A stretch of DNA of 64,000 nucleotides from Alphaproteobacteria bacterium (GTDB lineage Bacteria > Pseudomonadota > Alphaproteobacteria > Micropepsales > Micropepsaceae): NCBI GenBank assembly GCA_025924715.1, contig JAICHV010000002.1, positions 1 through 64,000 of the forward strand. Reading direction: 5' to 3'. Positions 18,550 through 27,972 of this stretch are shown here, in pieces. The translations under genes were made by a program, and so were the position numbers. Positions within the stretch are counted from its first letter, which is position 1; each line of letters begins with the position of its first letter. The notes beneath the pieces were generated by a model. That model was not told the origin of the DNA. It saw only the letters and a program-made list of their open reading frames with translations, and searched no databases.

Positions 18550-18791
18550 CCGATCGTTTCGAAGCAGAGGGTAATATGGCGGGAATGGGGCGCATCGCCT
18601 ACATCAAGCCCACCGACAGCGAGGAAGCGCATCGTCTTGGCCTCCTGCCCGAGAATATCGATCTACCCCAGGGCATGAAGCTCTATGTCCTGCATGCCGA
18701 GGACGGCAGCGTCCTGGGGTACACCGACGCCTGGGCCAGCGCCTATGGCGCGGCGGTGCAGAACGAATTGACGCCGATGAGCGTGCACTGA
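18546..18791 (+). CDS. DUF1150 family protein
   Basis: GRIAYIKPTDSEEAHRLG...LYVLHAEDGSVLGYTDAWASAYGAAVQNELTPMSVH; overlaps hsp20 stop, the usual alphaproteobacterial pair. Confidence 0.88.
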   Translation: MTDRFEAEGNMAGMGRIAYIKPTDSEEAHRLGLLPENIDLPQGMKLYVLHAEDGSVLGYTDAWASAYGAAVQNELTPMSVH

Positions 18792-18820
18792 CGACGTCAC
18801 ATCTTGCAAAAAGACCAAAA

Positions 18821-18847
18821 GGCCGGAAGCATCGCTTCCGGCCTTTT
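18821..18847 (+). terminator. Rho-independent terminator after hsp20-DUF1150
   Basis: GGCCGGAAGC-ATC-GCTTCCGGCC followed by TTTTT. Confidence 0.92.
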
Positions 18848-18871
18848 TCGTTGTCAGGATCGGAGACCGAC

Positions 18872-19639
18872 ATGCGTTGGATCGTCACCAGTTTCGCCGT
18901 CTTGCTGCTGAGCGCCACAGCCGGAGCGGCCCAAGAGGCGGCCACGCCGCCCGCCGAACAGGCGCCGCCGGCGGCACCCTCCAATCCGCCTATGGTGGGG
19001 CCGCAAATCCTGATCAGCACCTCGATGGGCGATATGACGCTGCAGCTCGATCCCGTGCATGCGCCCAAAAGCGTCGCCAATATCCTGCGTTATGTGAAGG
19101 AGAAGCATTATGACGGCACCGTGGTCTACCGGGTGGTCAAAGGCTTCATCATCCAGATGGGAAGCTGGGACGCCAATGTGAAAGGCCGGCCGGGGCATGC
19201 TCCGATTGTGTTCGAAGGCGCCAATGGGCTTTCCAATCTGCGCGGCACCGTCGCCTTGGCCCATGCCGAGGATCCCAACAGCGCGGGCGCCGATTTCTTC
19301 ATCAACATGTCCGACAACACCGCGCTCAATCATGTCGAGGGCGATCCCGAAAAGATCGGCTATACCGTATTCGGCCAGGTGATTTCGGGCATGGATGTCG
19401 CCGATGCGATTTCTGTGGTGCCGGTGGGCGATCACGGCCCGATGCCGGGGGCGGCGCCGGTCGATCCGGTCACGATCAAGAAAGTCAGCCTATTGCCCAG
19501 TGAGGAATGGCACGCCGGGTGCAAGGCCGGCGCGATTCCCGCCAGCGCCTGCGAAGCGGCGATGGTGCTGCCGCCTGATAAACCGGCACCGGGGCGCGCT
19601 ACGCCGCCTGGCTCGACGAGCCGCCGGTCTGGTCGGTGA
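18872..19639 (+). CDS. Secreted cyclophilin-type peptidyl-prolyl isomerase
   Basis: Signal peptide; VYRVVKGFIIQMGSWD, GTVALAHAEDPNSAGADFFINMSDN, YTVFGQVISGMDVADAI. Confidence 0.92.
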   Translation: MRWIVTSFAVLLLSATAGAAQEAATPPAEQAPPAAPSNPPMVGPQILISTSMGDMTLQLDPVHAPKSVANILRYVKEKHYDGTVVYRVVKGFIIQMGSWDANVKGRPGHAPIVFEGANGLSNLRGTVALAHAEDPNSAGADFFINMSDNTALNHVEGDPEKIGYTVFGQVISGMDVADAISVVPVGDHGPMPGAAPVDPVTIKKVSLLPSEEWHAGCKAGAIPASACEAAMVLPPDKPAPGRATPPGSTSRRSGR

Positions 19640-20072
19640 GAATGGCGTAAATCGCTTCGGCACTTTTGGCCGCGCGCAGTTTTTCGCAGGTGCCCTGGTG
19701 GCGCAGCAGACGCGAGACCCGCGCCAGGGCCTTGAGGTGATCGGCGCCGGCGCTTTCCGGGGCCAGCAGCATGAACACCAGATCAACCGGCTGGCTGTCC
19801 ACCGCCTCGTAATCGATGCCGTTCTCCAGCCGCGCGAAGACGCCGGTGATGGCGGTGACCCCTTCCATGCGGCCATGGGGAATGGCGATGCCGGAACCCA
19901 CGCCGGTGGTGCCCAGGCGCTCGCGTTCCATCAAGGTCTCGAAGATGCGCTTTTCCGGCAGCCGCGTCAGGACATGGGCGCGCCCTGAAAGTTCCTGGAG
20001 CAATTGCTTCTTGGTCTGGGCCTTGAGCGCGGCAAGCACGGCATCGGGGGCAAGCAGGTCGGAAATATTCAT
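19599..20072 (-). CDS. ptsN: PTS IIA-like nitrogen regulatory protein PtsN
   Basis: MNISDLLAPDAVLAALKAQTKKQLLQELS...ERERLGTTGVGSGIAIPHGRMEGV...DLVFMLLAPESAGADHLKALARVSRLLR. Confidence 0.93.
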   Translation of the reverse strand: MNISDLLAPDAVLAALKAQTKKQLLQELSGRAHVLTRLPEKRIFETLMERERLGTTGVGSGIAIPHGRMEGVTAITGVFARLENGIDYEAVDSQPVDLVFMLLAPESAGADHLKALARVSRLLRHQGTCEKLRAAKSAEAIYAILTDQTGGSSSQAA

Positions 20073-20250
20073 CAACATTCCTTGGGAAGGCCGCGTCCAA
20101 CTGGTCTTTACGTTGTTGCGGAGCGGTCTGGCTTGGCGTGTCCGGAAACGTTCCGGCCGCGACGATAGGCCCCAAAAAGCGGCGGGTTCATAGGCCCAAG
20201 ATTTGTGAAAGTCAACGCCGCCGAACGGGGGCGGCAAAGGCCGCGAAAAT

Positions 20251-21774
20251 TCAGCGAAACGCGGCGCCGCCGCCCTCGCCCGATTTGAGCCGCCGGCGTT
20301 CCACCGACGAGGGGATTCGCAGGGCGTCGCGATATTTTGCGACCGTGCGGCGGGCAATGTTCACGCCGTCCGCGGTGAGCAGCGCGACGATGCGGTCGTC
20401 GGAGAGAATCTCGTCCCCCTGCTCATTTTCGATCATCTCGCGGATGCGGTCGCGCACCGCCTCGGCACTGTGCGATTCCGCGCCGTTCACCGATTGGATC
20501 GAGGCGGTGAAGAAATATTTGAGTTCGAACACCCCGCGCGGCGTGGCGATATATTTGTTGGAGGTGACGCGGCTGACCGTCGATTCATGCATCTGGATGG
20601 CGTCGGCGATGGTGCGCAGATTGAGGGGGCGCAGATGGCGCACGCCATAGGTGAGGAAGGCGTCCTGCTGGCGCACGATCTCGGTGGAGACTTTCAGGAT
20701 GGTGCGGGCGCGCTGGTCCAGACTCTTGACCAGCCAATTGGCGTTGTTGAAACAGTCGGTGAGGTAATTCTTGGCTTCCTTGTCGCGCGCGCCCTTGGCG
20801 ACTTGCGCATAATAACGCGAATTGACCAACAGCCGCGGCAAGGTGTCGGAATTCAGCTCCACCAGCCAGCCGCCGTCGGGTCCCACGCGCACGAAAACGT
20901 CCGGCACCACCGGCTGTACCGGTTCGGAGCCGAAATTGAGGCCGGGGCGCGGATTGAGGGCGCGGATTTCGCCGATCATCTCGGCGATATCCTCGGCATC
21001 GACGCCGCAAAGGGCGGTGAGCTGGCTCATGTCGCGGCGCGCCACCAGATCGAGCCGGGTGAGCAGCGCCGCCATCGCCGGATCGAGCCGGTCCTTGGCC
21101 TTGAGCTGGATCCCTAAGCATTCGGCGATATCACGCGCCGCCACGCCGACCGGATCGAAGCCCTGGAGCACGCCCAGCACCCGCGCCACCACGTCGACCT
21201 CGCAGCCGAGCCGCTGGGCCAGTTCCGCAAGATCGGCGCGCAGATAGCCGGCCTCGTCCACCGCGTCGATCAGGGTGAGGCAGATCAGCCGGTCCTCGCC
21301 GCTCAGGGCGGCGATGGCAAGCTGTTCTTCCAGATGATCCTTGAGGGACCCGCCGCCCGCGACCGAGGATTCCAGCATGTCCTCATCGCCTTCGAAACGG
21401 CCGGAGGATTTGACGGTGGTCCAATCGGTCAGCGGCTGCTGCGTGCCAGCAGCGGCCTGCGGAGCATCGCCGCCGTCATACATGTTGTCATGGGCGCTGG
21501 AATCCAGATCGGCGACCTTGGAGAAATCCTCCCGCGCCAGGGATTCGTCGGCCCGTTCACTGGGGGCGGCCTCGCGTTCGACCACCTCGCGCTCGCCATC
21601 CGGTTTGGCGGCGCTCTCATCGCGCTCGAGCAAGGGATTGCGCTCGAGCTCGGACTCGCAATAGTCGGAGAGTTCGATATTGGACAATTGCAGCAGCTTG
21701 ATCGCCTGCTGCAATTGGGGGGTCATGACCAGGGACTGGCCCTGCCGGATTTCCAGTCTCTGTCCGACCGCCAT
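20251..21774 (-). CDS. rpoN: RNA polymerase sigma-54 factor
   Basis: RLEIRQGQSLVMTPQLQQAIKLLQLSNIEL; DNA-binding RTIADAIQMHESTVSRVTSNKY and RPON box IARRTVAKYRDALRIPSS. Confidence 0.97.
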   Translation of the reverse strand: MAVGQRLEIRQGQSLVMTPQLQQAIKLLQLSNIELSDYCESELERNPLLERDESAAKPDGEREVVEREAAPSERADESLAREDFSKVADLDSSAHDNMYDGGDAPQAAAGTQQPLTDWTTVKSSGRFEGDEDMLESSVAGGGSLKDHLEEQLAIAALSGEDRLICLTLIDAVDEAGYLRADLAELAQRLGCEVDVVARVLGVLQGFDPVGVAARDIAECLGIQLKAKDRLDPAMAALLTRLDLVARRDMSQLTALCGVDAEDIAEMIGEIRALNPRPGLNFGSEPVQPVVPDVFVRVGPDGGWLVELNSDTLPRLLVNSRYYAQVAKGARDKEAKNYLTDCFNNANWLVKSLDQRARTILKVSTEIVRQQDAFLTYGVRHLRPLNLRTIADAIQMHESTVSRVTSNKYIATPRGVFELKYFFTASIQSVNGAESHSAEAVRDRIREMIENEQGDEILSDDRIVALLTADGVNIARRTVAKYRDALRIPSSVERRRLKSGEGGGAAFR

Positions 21775-21783
21775 GGGAAGGGC

Positions 21784-22581
21784 CTACAGCGAGAACTTTT
21801 CGCCGAGATAGACGCGGCGGACATCCCGATCGCTAACGATATCGGCCGGGGTGCCTTCGCGCAGCACATGGCCGTCATGAAGAATATAGGCGCGGTCGAT
21901 CATCTCCAGCGCATCGCGCACATTGTGGTCGGTGATCAGCACGCCGATGCCGCGGTCCTTCAGATGCATCACCAGGTCGCGGATTTCGCTGACCGCGATG
22001 GGGTCGATGCCGGCCAGCGGTTCGTCCAGCAACACGTAAGAGGGATGGGTCGCCAAGGCGCGGGCGATTTCCACGCGCCGGCGTTCGCCGCCCGACAGCG
22101 CGATGGCGGGCGTGTTGCGCACATGGGTGATGCCGAATTCCGCCAGCAGAGCCTCGACCGCGGCCTCCAGCCGGGCGGGATCGGGCTCGAGCAATTCGGC
22201 GGTAGCGCGGATATTCTGTTCGGCGGTGAGGCCGCGAAAGATCGAGGCCTCTTGCGGCAGATAGCCGATGCCCATGCGGGCGCGCCGGTACATCGGCAAA
22301 GAGGTGACGTCATGGCCGTCGACCTCGATGGTGCCGCTGTCGGCGGCGATCAGGCCCGAGATGATGTAGAAACAGGTGGTCTTGCCGGCGCCATTGGGGC
22401 CGAGCAGGCCGACCACTTCGCCGCGCTTGACGTTGAGGCTGACCGACCGCACCACCGGGCGCTTTTTGAAGCTTTTGCCGATGCGGGTGACGACCAACCC
22501 GCGGCCGCCGTCGATCACGCGGGGCCTACTGCCGGTTTCCCGGGCTGTTTCGCTGGAATCCTGGTCGTTCTCAAAGCTCAT
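21784..22581 (-). CDS. lptB: LPS export ABC transporter ATP-binding protein
   Basis: GLLGPNGAGKTTCFYIISGL, LSGGERRRVEIARALATHPSYVLLDEPLAGIDPIAV. Confidence 0.96.
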   Translation of the reverse strand: MSFENDQDSSETARETGSRPRVIDGGRGLVVTRIGKSFKKRPVVRSVSLNVKRGEVVGLLGPNGAGKTTCFYIISGLIAADSGTIEVDGHDVTSLPMYRRARMGIGYLPQEASIFRGLTAEQNIRATAELLEPDPARLEAAVEALLAEFGITHVRNTPAIALSGGERRRVEIARALATHPSYVLLDEPLAGIDPIAVSEIRDLVMHLKDRGIGVLITDHNVRDALEMIDRAYILHDGHVLREGTPADIVSDRDVRRVYLGEKFSL

Positions 22582-22615
22582 ACAAAAATCATGCCTGTTC
22601 GTGTTTAAGAAAGCC

Positions 22616-23116
22616 CTAATTGTCCTTGGGCGGCGGCGGGGTCAGGACCATATGCACCCGGCCGTCAGTCGATCCGGGGGCGGAAGGCTTGGAATCCACC
22701 TGGGCGATCCCGGTGGCCAGATTGTAGGTGCCATGGGTGCCGCTCAGCACATTCTTGTCATGCTTGAGCACGACATGGCCTTCCAGGGTGATGAGCTTCT
22801 TGGGCACGTCATAGACGCCGCTATCGCCGCTGGCGATGCCGGATTTTTGCGACACCACCACGACATGGCCGGTGGCGGTGATCTTGTCGGGCTGTTTGGC
22901 GACATAAGTGACGTGTACGATATCGGTGCGCATCTTCATGTCGCAGGAGCTGACCACGACATTGCCGGAAAGCACGCCGGTATTGTCCTTTTCGTTGGCA
23001 GTGACCTTGTCGGCATCGACGCTGATCTCGCAATTGCCCTTGAGCGGCGCCGGCGCGGCCGCAATGGCGGTGCTCCAGGCGGCGAAGATCGACACAGCCA
23101 GCAAAAGTTTTTTCAT
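22616..23116 (-). CDS. lptA: LptA-like LPS transport periplasmic protein
   Basis: Signal peptide, OstA-like DADKVTANEKDNTGVLSGNVVVSSCDMKMRTDIVHV; located between lptB and lptC. Confidence 0.9.
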   Translation of the reverse strand: MKKLLLAVSIFAAWSTAIAAAPAPLKGNCEISVDADKVTANEKDNTGVLSGNVVVSSCDMKMRTDIVHVTYVAKQPDKITATGHVVVVSQKSGIASGDSGVYDVPKKLITLEGHVVLKHDKNVLSGTHGTYNLATGIAQVDSKPSAPGSTDGRVHMVLTPPPPKDN

Positions 23117-23766
23117 TTTCTTCCTCCCGTCATCACCATATGGACATGACCTTGCAGCGTCAGAACGCCCTGCCCGCGGTCATAATGAAACTGGTCCGCT
23201 CGCAAGGTGCCGGAAGGTCCCTGTCCGGTCACCGTTGCATGGCCATGGACCACGCCGCGATTGAGATCCACCGACGCCTCGCTGGTGTGCAGTTCATAGC
23301 CGGAATCGGAGAAAACACTGATGCCGCCGCCCACCTCCAGCTTGCCCGCTGCCATGTCGACCCAGCCGCGCGCGGCATTGGCGTTCAGCCAGCCGCCCTT
23401 GTCCAAGGCCAAGTCGGCCTCCACCTTGGTCAGCCGCGCCTGTTTGGGATTCTTGGCATCCTGGGTCGCCGCCTCTGCCGTGATCACGAAGGGATGGCCC
23501 TTGCCGTCCACGCCGGTGAGGCGCGGCTTGGTCATGGTAAGATCGTTCTTCAGGATGCCCAGCTTTTCATAAGTCATCGACAACCGGGTGGGCTGGCGCT
23601 GCACGAAAAAGAAGGCCAGCACGGCGACGATGATGGCGAAAGCGGCGGTGGGCAGAGCCCGCTTCATGATGCCGACGAATTGGGTATAGCGCAGCGCCTC
23701 CAGCGCGGTCGAGCGGGCCCTGGCCGACCAGTCATGACGGATATCCAGGCGCGGCGATGGCTTCAT
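23113..23766 (-). CDS. lptC: LPS export ABC transporter periplasmic protein LptC
   Basis: Single N-terminal TM, LTGVDGKGHPFVITAEAATQDAKNP..., GHATVTGQGPSGTLRADQFHYDRGQGVLTLQGHVHM; gene order. Confidence 0.9.
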   Translation of the reverse strand: MKPSPRLDIRHDWSARARSTALEALRYTQFVGIMKRALPTAAFAIIVAVLAFFFVQRQPTRLSMTYEKLGILKNDLTMTKPRLTGVDGKGHPFVITAEAATQDAKNPKQARLTKVEADLALDKGGWLNANAARGWVDMAAGKLEVGGGISVFSDSGYELHTSEASVDLNRGVVHGHATVTGQGPSGTLRADQFHYDRGQGVLTLQGHVHMVMTGGRK

Positions 23767-24791
23767 TGCAGCCCCGCACTCAGGCAGTCATGGATATGCA
23801 GCACGCCGACCGGCAGGCGGCCGGCGTCATCCGCATCCAGCACGAATAATTGGGTGATCTTCATTTCGTTCATCAGCGCCAGGGCTTCGGCGGCGAGTTG
23901 GCCGGGATGGGCGATCTTGGGGCTGCGGCTCATCACTTGCGCCGCGGTGCGGGCCTTCAGATCGCTGTCGATATGGCGGCGGACATCGCCATCGGTGACG
24001 ATGCCGATCAAGGCGCCCGACGCATCGACGACGCCGACACAGCCCAGACGCCCCGACGCCATGGTAAGCAGCACATCGGCCATCACGCTGTTCTCGCGCG
24101 CCAGCGGCAATTCCGCGCCGGTATGCATCAAATCCGAGACCCGGATCAGGGCGCGGCCCAAACTGCCGCCGGGATGGAAATCGCGATATTGGTCGGAGGA
24201 AAATCCTTTGCGCTCCATCAGCGCCACCGCCAGCGCATCGCCCAGGCTCAGCATCATGGTGGTGGAGGTGGTAGGCGCCAGACCCATGGGACAGGCTTCG
24301 GGCGCGCGGGGCAGCAGCAGACCGACATCGGCCGCCTGCATCAACGTGGACTGCGGATTGCTGGCGATGCCGATCAAGGGAATACGGCAGCGCTTGGCAT
24401 AGGTGATGAGATTGGACAGCTCCGCCGTCTCCCCGCCCCAGGACAGCATCACCAGCACATCGTCGCGGGTGACGGCGCCAAGATCGCCATGGCTGGCTTC
24501 GGCGGGATGGACGAAATAGGCGGGCGTGCCGGTGGACGACAGGGTGGCGGCGATCTTGCGGGCGATGTGACCGGACTTGCCCATGCCGCTGACGATCACG
24601 CGGCCGCTTTTGCCGTTTTCCTGCGCCGCCAATATCACGTCCAGGGCGCGGATGAATTGCCCATCCAAGGCGGCAGCCAGGGCGGTCAAAGCGTCGCTGG
24701 CCTGGGAGAGCACCCGCTGGGCGGCAGCCAGGTCATCCTTGGCCTGGGCTTCGGATGTCACCGGCTGGAGATGGGTCTTGCGCGGCGCCAT
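23763..24791 (-). CDS. kdsD: KpsF/GutQ arabinose-5-phosphate isomerase
   Basis: SIS domain (RVIVSGMGKSGHIARKIAATLSSTGTPAYFVHPAEASHGDLGAV) plus two CBS domains. Confidence 0.94.
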   Translation of the reverse strand: MAPRKTHLQPVTSEAQAKDDLAAAQRVLSQASDALTALAAALDGQFIRALDVILAAQENGKSGRVIVSGMGKSGHIARKIAATLSSTGTPAYFVHPAEASHGDLGAVTRDDVLVMLSWGGETAELSNLITYAKRCRIPLIGIASNPQSTLMQAADVGLLLPRAPEACPMGLAPTTSTTMMLSLGDALAVALMERKGFSSDQYRDFHPGGSLGRALIRVSDLMHTGAELPLARENSVMADVLLTMASGRLGCVGVVDASGALIGIVTDGDVRRHIDSDLKARTAAQVMSRSPKIAHPGQLAAEALALMNEMKITQLFVLDADDAGRLPVGVLHIHDCLSAGLQ

Positions 24792-24946
24792 ATAAGCCTT
24801 TGAAGGTTTGTTTCTTTTTGCAAGGCTGCGGCTTTGGACCAAAGTCGGCGGCAGCCTTAAGCGAATATCGTGCCAAGTTTGGCCCAACCCGCCCCCTGGT
24901 TCAAGCGCCCTTTCGCAGCTGCGGTAAACATTGGGGCGGGACGGAT

Positions 24947-25085
24947 GACGCCCTCAGGACGCAAAAGACCCGCGCCCAATGGGTATCCCGGCGCGAGGGA
25001 TTTTGTGGCCTGAGCAGGAGCGTCGCGCGCAGCGTGCGTGAGCACGTGAGCACGCGCGACGCCCTCAGGACGCAAAAGACCCGCG
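24947..25085. repeat. 28-bp perfect direct repeat flanking a palindromic segment
   Basis: GACGCCCTCAGGACGCAAAAGACCCGCG at 24947-24974 and 25058-25085; between them CGTCGCGCG...CGCGCGACG inverted repeat. Confidence 0.85.
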
Positions 25086-25086
25086 G

Positions 25087-25698
25087 CTAATGCGCGAAGA
25101 TGTCGATCTCTTCCCAGCCGGCCAGATCCAATTCGGCGCGGGCGGGCAGGAAGTTGAAGCAGGCTTGCGCCAGATGGGTGCGGCCCTCGCGCGCCAGCAT
25201 GGTGTCGAGCGCGGTCTTCAAGGCGTGCAGATGGGCGACGTCGCTGGCGGCATAGGCGAGCTGCTTTTCGGTGAGTTCGGCGGCGCCCCAATCGGAGCTT
25301 TGCTGTTCCTTGGACAGTTCGATGCCCAGCAATTCGCGCACCAGATCCTTGAGACCATGACGGTCGGTATAGGTGCGCACCAGCTTGGAGGCGATCTTGG
25401 TGCAATAGACCGGCTTGCAGTCGACCTTCAGATAGCGCCGGAACATGGCGATATCGAAACGGGCGAAGTGAAACAGCTTGGTGACGGCGGGATCGGCCAG
25501 CATGCGGCGCAGATTGGGGGCAGCATATTCGCCGGCGGCGAATTGCACCGCATGGCAGACCCCGTCGCCCGCCGACAACTGCGCCAGGCAGAGCCGGTCG
25601 CGATAGGGATTGAGCCCCAGGGTTTCTGTATCGATCGCCACCAGCGGACCGAGGGACAGACCATCCGGCAGATCGCCCTTGTGTAACTTTATTTTCAT
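25087..25698 (-). CDS. rnd: Ribonuclease D-like 3'-5' exonuclease
   Basis: VAIDTETLGLNPYRDRLCLAQL DEDD exonuclease motif, HFARFDIAMFRR, YAASDVAHLHAL. Confidence 0.9.
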   Translation of the reverse strand: MKIKLHKGDLPDGLSLGPLVAIDTETLGLNPYRDRLCLAQLSAGDGVCHAVQFAAGEYAAPNLRRMLADPAVTKLFHFARFDIAMFRRYLKVDCKPVYCTKIASKLVRTYTDRHGLKDLVRELLGIELSKEQQSSDWGAAELTEKQLAYAASDVAHLHALKTALDTMLAREGRTHLAQACFNFLPARAELDLAGWEEIDIFAH

Positions 25699-25800
25699 CG
25701 AGTCGCCTTGTTGCCGGCAGAATAAGGGGCTCTGTCCGGCAATGCCAGTGTAGGGACGCAGTGTAGCGACAGAGCGCGTGATTTGCCGTAAAAATGGGAT

Positions 25801-26484
25801 ATGAGCGCGAACACCGCCACGCGATGGCAGGACGGCAGGGGCTTTGCCGTGTCGGTCCTGCTGCACTTGGCCGCCGCGTTTCTGTTCCTGTGGTGGCACA
25901 GGGGTCATCAGGCGCCTGCCGCTCCGGTATTGCCGGCCATGAATGTGGACCTGGTGGCCCAGCCTCAAATGGCGCCGGGTCCCGCGGGCGGTTCGCCGGC
26001 CCAGCATCGCGCCGCGGTCCGCACCGCGCCGGTGATCCTGGGGCAGCGGCCCAAAGCGGTGACTCCCGCGCCCGATGCATTGGAAGCGCGCATCGCCGGG
26101 CTGGCCACCCTGACCGCCCCGTCCGGCGTCCTTGGCACGCCCGACAATGAAGGCGCGGGGGGCGGGGCGGGGGCCGGCGGCGGTTATGCGCTGGCCGATT
26201 ATGTGCGGGCGCAGATTCTGCGGCGCTGGTGGCCGGCGCTTTCGGACGGCGCCTCGGCCGGCATGCCGGTGGCGCTGAAACTGACCATGAGCCGCACCGG
26301 GGTCTTGTCGAATATCCGCATCCTGGATCAGGTCCGTTTCAACACCGACAAGGTCTTTCGCGGCATGGCGCTGAGCGCGCGCAATGCCGCGCTCAATGCT
26401 TCCCCCATCGCATTGCCGCCGGGGCGCTATGAGGCGATGACGGAAATCAGCATCACCCTGGATCCGCGCGCGGTGCTGCGCTGA
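25801..26484 (+). CDS. TolA/TonB-like periplasm-spanning protein
   Basis: N-terminal TM FAVSVLLHLAAAFLFLWWHR; Gly/Pro linker; C-terminal YVRAQILRRWWPAL...VALKLTMSRTGVLSNIRILD domain. Confidence 0.7.
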   Translation: MSANTATRWQDGRGFAVSVLLHLAAAFLFLWWHRGHQAPAAPVLPAMNVDLVAQPQMAPGPAGGSPAQHRAAVRTAPVILGQRPKAVTPAPDALEARIAGLATLTAPSGVLGTPDNEGAGGGAGAGGGYALADYVRAQILRRWWPALSDGASAGMPVALKLTMSRTGVLSNIRILDQVRFNTDKVFRGMALSARNAALNASPIALPPGRYEAMTEISITLDPRAVLR

Positions 26485-27360
26485 TCAGGGCAGGCTTCGC
26501 GCCACGCGAAATCCCGCCAGGCTGGAGTAATCATAATCCCCGTCGCCCCCGGCGCCGCTGCGGGCGGCAGAGCGGATGAAGATCGGCACATTGTTCCAGG
26601 CGCCGCCGCGCAGGACATATTTCGCGCAAGGCTGCGCCGTCCAGGCGCTGCCGTCGGCCGGCGCGCCGACATAAGAAGGATGCCAGCAATCCGCCGTCCA
26701 TTCCCAGGCATTGCCCAGCATGCCGACCACGCCGAACGGATTGGCGGCAAAGGCATCGACGGGGCCCAGCAGGTGATTGTCGAAAGGCGAGCCGCAGCCA
26801 TTGCAATTGGCATTGCCGCTGCCGATGGCGTCGCCCCACCAGCGCGCGGTGCTCGTGCCGGCACGGGCGGCATATTCCCATTCCGCCTCGCTGGGCAACC
26901 GATAAGGCGTGCCGCTGATGCCGGGATGGGCGGCCTTAACCTGCTGGTTCAGCCAGGCGACATAGGCCAGCGCGTCGGTATGGTCTAAGCACACCGCCGG
27001 CCAGCGCGGCGGCTCGTTTTGCGATGGCGGATAGGCCAGGCCCCGCGGGCCTTGATGCCAGCCCAGTTCCAGGGTCGGGTTGCAAGGTTTGGGCTGATAG
27101 CCCCTGCCGCGCAGGAAGGCGAGAAATTCGTCGCTGGTCACCGGATATTTTCCCAGTGCGAAAGCCTTCACGCTCACCACATGCTGGGGGCCTTCGGAAT
27201 CGAAGCGGCCGGGCTCATGCGCCGGGCTGCCCATGAGGACCTTTCCCGCTCCGATCGCCACCATCTGGGGACAATCGGCGCATTCGCGGAATTCCTCCGC
27301 CGCCATGGCGCCGCCGCACCAGGTCAGCAGCAGACCGAGCGCCCAAATGCGAAGGCTCAT
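26485..27360 (-). CDS. Secreted SUMF1/formylglycine-generating-enzyme-like domain protein
   Basis: MGSPAHEPGRFDSEGPQHVVSVKAFALGKYPVTSDEF, YRLPSEAEWEYAARAG, GNAWEWTADCW, YVLRGGAWNN. Confidence 0.9.
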   Translation of the reverse strand: MSLRIWALGLLLTWCGGAMAAEEFRECADCPQMVAIGAGKVLMGSPAHEPGRFDSEGPQHVVSVKAFALGKYPVTSDEFLAFLRGRGYQPKPCNPTLELGWHQGPRGLAYPPSQNEPPRWPAVCLDHTDALAYVAWLNQQVKAAHPGISGTPYRLPSEAEWEYAARAGTSTARWWGDAIGSGNANCNGCGSPFDNHLLGPVDAFAANPFGVVGMLGNAWEWTADCWHPSYVGAPADGSAWTAQPCAKYVLRGGAWNNVPIFIRSAARSGAGGDGDYDYSSLAGFRVARSLP

Positions 27361-27737
27361 GGACCCAGCACCAGCCGCTCGCAGGCTTGCAGCAACAGCC
27401 GCACATCGATGGGCTTGCTCAGAAAGGCACTATTGGCCACCTGCCGTGCCGGGTCGATCGGATTGGCGCTGACATAGATCACCGGCATGGTGGAATGAAA
27501 TTTGCGCGCCTCTTCGGCCACGTCCCAGCCATCCATCGCCCCGGGCAGACGAATATCGGTGATCAGAAAATCGGCATGTTCCAGCCGTGTGATCGCGTCC
27601 GCGCCGTTGGCGGCTTCCAGTACGCGCCAACCCGCGCGGCCAAGTTCTTCCGCCAGCTCCATCCGCAGAAGAAACTCGTCCTCGACCACCAGTCCCAGGA
27701 AATCTTTACGCTCGCGCATCGCACCGCCCATAGCCAT
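27357..27737 (-). CDS. Single-domain response regulator
   Basis: VVEDEFLLRMELAEELGRAGWRVLEAANGADAI...DFLITDIRLPGAMDGWDVA...PVIYVSANP..FLSKPID. Confidence 0.9.
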   Translation of the reverse strand: MAMGGAMRERKDFLGLVVEDEFLLRMELAEELGRAGWRVLEAANGADAITRLEHADFLITDIRLPGAMDGWDVAEEARKFHSTMPVIYVSANPIDPARQVANSAFLSKPIDVRLLLQACERLVLGP

Positions 27738-27972
27738 GACGCCAACCGCGAGCGGCAGTTTTCGTTCCCTATTGTACGGAACCAACCCGATCCCTGGGCG
27801 TTGGTCTGTGGGGGATGTTCGCCGGGCTCCAAGGCAATGACCGAAAAACGAGAATTTTGCCTTTGCGCGTCGGAACTTAATCCCCATACGCCATTTTGAC
27901 CCCCTTCACACGCCGCTGGCAAGGGAGAGCCGCGTTGGGGCGGGGTAAACTGCGAAAGATGAAAGATCGGGG

